From contig JBFMHP010000017.1 of NCBI GenBank assembly GCA_040752855.1, forward strand, positions 62,001 through 126,000: 64,000 nt of DNA. Direction: 5' to 3'. A program made the position numbers and the translations under genes. Below the pieces are notes generated by a model that worked only from the letters and a program-made list of their open reading frames with translations, had not been told where the DNA came from and ran no database searches. This DNA comes from JBFMHP01 sp040752855. GTDB lineage: Bacteria > Pseudomonadota > Gammaproteobacteria > RBG-16-57-12. Shown one piece after another: positions 62,275 to 64,000 of this stretch. Each line of letters begins with the position of its first letter. The first letter of the stretch is position 1.

Positions 62275-63503
62275 CCACCCACCCTCTTCATCTGCACGCG
62301 GGCCATGACCTTGTCGCCCTTGGTGTCCGCCGAAACGACCTCGGCCTGGATATTCTGATCCTTGGCCAGCTGCGCCTTGAGATTGTCCAGCGCGCCCAGG
62401 CTGTCCAGGGTCATGTCGACGGTCAGGGCTTCATCCTGAAAGCGCAACCGCTCCAACTCCGGGCGCAGGCCATTGGCGTAGATCTGACTGAAGCTCTCCA
62501 ACAGCCCGAGGTACAAATCCCCGCCTTGCTCGCGCGCGCTGCGCACCTTGGTCAGGCGCTGCTCCATCTGCACCCGCGCGTTGACCACCTTCTGCGCGTC
62601 GGGGAAGGTGTTGAGATACACCTGCTTGACCTCGTCGGAGAGCCGGTTATATTCCGATTGCAGCCGGAAATAATCGACACCCATGGTGAGGAGCTGGATG
62701 ACGATCAGGCCGCCGAAGATGGCCGCCGCCGGAATCCACGGCCGCCACATCCGGCCCAGCTGCTCGCGGCGGCTGTAGTCGCCCTGCAGCAGATTCAGGG
62801 TCTGTCCCTCGGTGAAGCCGGATGCCGCCAGGGCAAGCAAGTGGCCTTGATGCTCGCGGCGCTCCACCGGGATCTCCAGAGGCACGCAGATTTCCTCCAG
62901 CCAGGCCCAGTCGTGGGGCTGCGCTTCGTAAACCATGATCTTCGCCGGGCGGTGCTCATCATCGACTTCCGCCAGGACCAGCTTGAGGTACTGCGCAAAA
63001 TTCTCCGCCTCGAGCGCGGCGCCGTCGTGCAGTCCCGTGCGCAACAGGATACGCCCGTCCTCGTGCCAGATCTGCCAGGCGCCTTCCTCGTAGGGCACCA
63101 GCAGATAGTCAGGCGCGACGATCTCGGGCTCCAGTCCGTGCGTGGCAAAGACCTCGCCGATCTGGCGCATCTTGTCGTGGCTGACCACGCCGACCTGCAC
63201 CCCGTCGCCCTGGCGCTCGCCCAAGGCAAAGTGCAGCTCGTCCACATCCGCGGCGAGCTGATCCTCGACGGCATAGGGAACGGCGCGCAGCAGTTTGGCG
63301 CGGCTTTGGGTCGGCAGGCGCGCATTGAGCGTCAACACCGCCTCCCCCGGTATCACCACGGCCAGCGGATGCCCCTTGGCAACCGCCGCCAACTGCTCGA
63401 CAGTGCCTTCTGTGAGGCCGGACTGATCCGCCGGATTCAGCCATCGGATCATTTCATTCTGTGCCGGCAATCGATCCAGCCGCACGAAAATATAAGCAGG
63501 CAT
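62271..63503 (-). CDS. gspL: Type II secretion system protein L (GspL)
   Basis: 410 residues from ATG 63503, with GGGGAG six bases upstream. Cytoplasmic actin-like domain (about 1-240; LAVVIPGEAVLTLNARLP and VPYAVEDQLAADVDELHFA), one membrane segment near 255-275, and a periplasmic ferredoxin-like domain. GspL recruits the GspE ATPase. Its start overlaps the gspK stop by one base. Confidence 0.9.
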   Translation of the reverse strand: MPAYIFVRLDRLPAQNEMIRWLNPADQSGLTEGTVEQLAAVAKGHPLAVVIPGEAVLTLNARLPTQSRAKLLRAVPYAVEDQLAADVDELHFALGERQGDGVQVGVVSHDKMRQIGEVFATHGLEPEIVAPDYLLVPYEEGAWQIWHEDGRILLRTGLHDGAALEAENFAQYLKLVLAEVDDEHRPAKIMVYEAQPHDWAWLEEICVPLEIPVERREHQGHLLALAASGFTEGQTLNLLQGDYSRREQLGRMWRPWIPAAAIFGGLIVIQLLTMGVDYFRLQSEYNRLSDEVKQVYLNTFPDAQKVVNARVQMEQRLTKVRSAREQGGDLYLGLLESFSQIYANGLRPELERLRFQDEALTVDMTLDSLGALDNLKAQLAKDQNIQAEVVSADTKGDKVMARVQMKRVGG

Positions 63504-64000
63504 CAATAACTCCCCTGACTGCGCATGATCACCGAAACCTTTTTTTTCTGTTTGTCGCGATAGAGCACACTATACATTTGAACCGTGGCGTTGCCAAAGG
63601 TGGCGGTGGTGCTCAGCTTGAAATATTCGCTGGCAACCGACATGTATTCTTTCTCCGCCTTGGTGTTGAGGTTGGGATTGCTCTCGTAGCGGAAGCCTGC
63701 CTGGTCCAGGTCATCGGTGAACTTCTCCACGCTTTCGTTCTCCTGGAAGGCATGGGGCTCGGCCTCGTCGATCTTGAGCTTGTCGAAACACGCCGCCAGC
63801 ACCTCGGGGGGGGCGGTGTTGACGTTGATCCGGGCCTGGGACTTGCCACGCGGCAGGGCGGCGAGGGAAGGCTCGAGCAAGGCAAACAGCTGCGGGGTCA
63901 TGCCCTTGACCAGGCGCAGCTCGCTGATCGAGGCCATGGGCGCGTTGGCGGCCATATATGGGTGCTCCAGGTTGAGGTAATGCATGTCCTCGGCCCCTTC
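63503..64000 (-). CDS. gspK: Type II secretion system minor pseudopilin GspK, partial (5' end outside window)
   Basis: The frame is open through the right edge, so the N-terminus is missing; 165 codons are visible. Reading in from the edge, EGAED precedes MHYL, matching the GspK motif GAEDxxYL. SISELRLVKGMTPQLFALLEPSLAALP is the helix-hairpin region typical of GspK, then ARINVNTAPPEVLAA. GspK caps the pseudopilus tip. First visible gene of the gspK-L-M-N run. Confidence 0.9.
   Translation of the reverse strand, partial: EGAEDMHYLNLEHPYMAANAPMASISELRLVKGMTPQLFALLEPSLAALPRGKSQARINVNTAPPEVLAACFDKLKIDEAEPHAFQENESVEKFTDDLDQAGFRYESNPNLNTKAEKEYMSVASEYFKLSTTATFGNATVQMYSVLYRDKQKKKVSVIMRSQGSY

Overview
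The window looks like a chromosomal segment of a Gram-negative gammaproteobacterium, mostly GC-rich (about 60 percent by eye). The evidence is gene content and order: ftsK-lolA-rarA-crcB-serS, aat-bpt-infA and clpA-clpS-cspD-icd are laid out much as in Pseudomonas and relatives. Outer-membrane biogenesis genes (lolA, an lpxL-type acyltransferase, a FadL-type porin, a type II secretion operon) and a PEP-CTERM protein agree. A Chromatiales-like or related environmental lineage is my guess; the sequence does not settle it. No transposase, prophage, CRISPR array or rRNA was seen.

Layout. 1-1.9 kb is AT-richer and sparse: the start of a secreted protein cut by the window edge and an orphan Rubisco-small-subunit-like gene. 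1.9-4.4 kb is a molybdenum cofactor operon (moaB, moeA, mobA). 4.6-7.6 kb holds a DUF3025 gene, cytochrome b561 with YceI, and a PEP-CTERM protein. 8.1-14.7 kb is envelope biology: slipin/NfeD, a lauroyl-type acyltransferase, two L,D-transpeptidases and two further exported proteins. 15-22.6 kb holds a flippase, an M48 protease/SH3/CHASE2 operon and an ACP-AMP ligase-PlsC fusion. 22.9-23.6 kb has trxC and tRNA-Ser(UGA). 23.8-28.7 kb is a set of genes I cannot assign to any family. 29-35.5 kb has a FecR-TPR-beta-barrel protein next to a CHASE2 adenylate cyclase. 35.6-47.2 kb carries a Crp/Fnr regulator, a Bax-inhibitor-1-type protein, a TrpD2/YbiB protein, cysG, stress and fatty-acid genes, serS and crcB. 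47.4-60.7 kb is the conserved core block ending in icd. 61-64 kb is the end of a type II secretion operon (gspK-L-M-N).

How the genes work together. Aat and Bpt attach N-terminal leucine or phenylalanine, ClpS recognises such N-termini and ClpA unfolds the substrate, so all N-degron components except ClpP lie within 5 kb. FadL, an acyl-CoA synthetase and a hotdog thioesterase form a fatty-acid uptake and activation group. TrxC and TrxB belong to one redox system but are 30 kb apart. CysG makes siroheme, and moaB/moeA/mobA make molybdenum cofactor; both cofactors serve nitrogen and sulfur oxyanion enzymes not encoded here.

The most unusual items are the orphan RbcS-like protein with a possible C-terminal membrane anchor, the unassigned 23.8-28.7 kb locus, the FecR-TPR-barrel fusion with a base-composition break, and a pair of MITE-like elements of 67 and 183 bp sharing 18-bp terminal inverted repeats.
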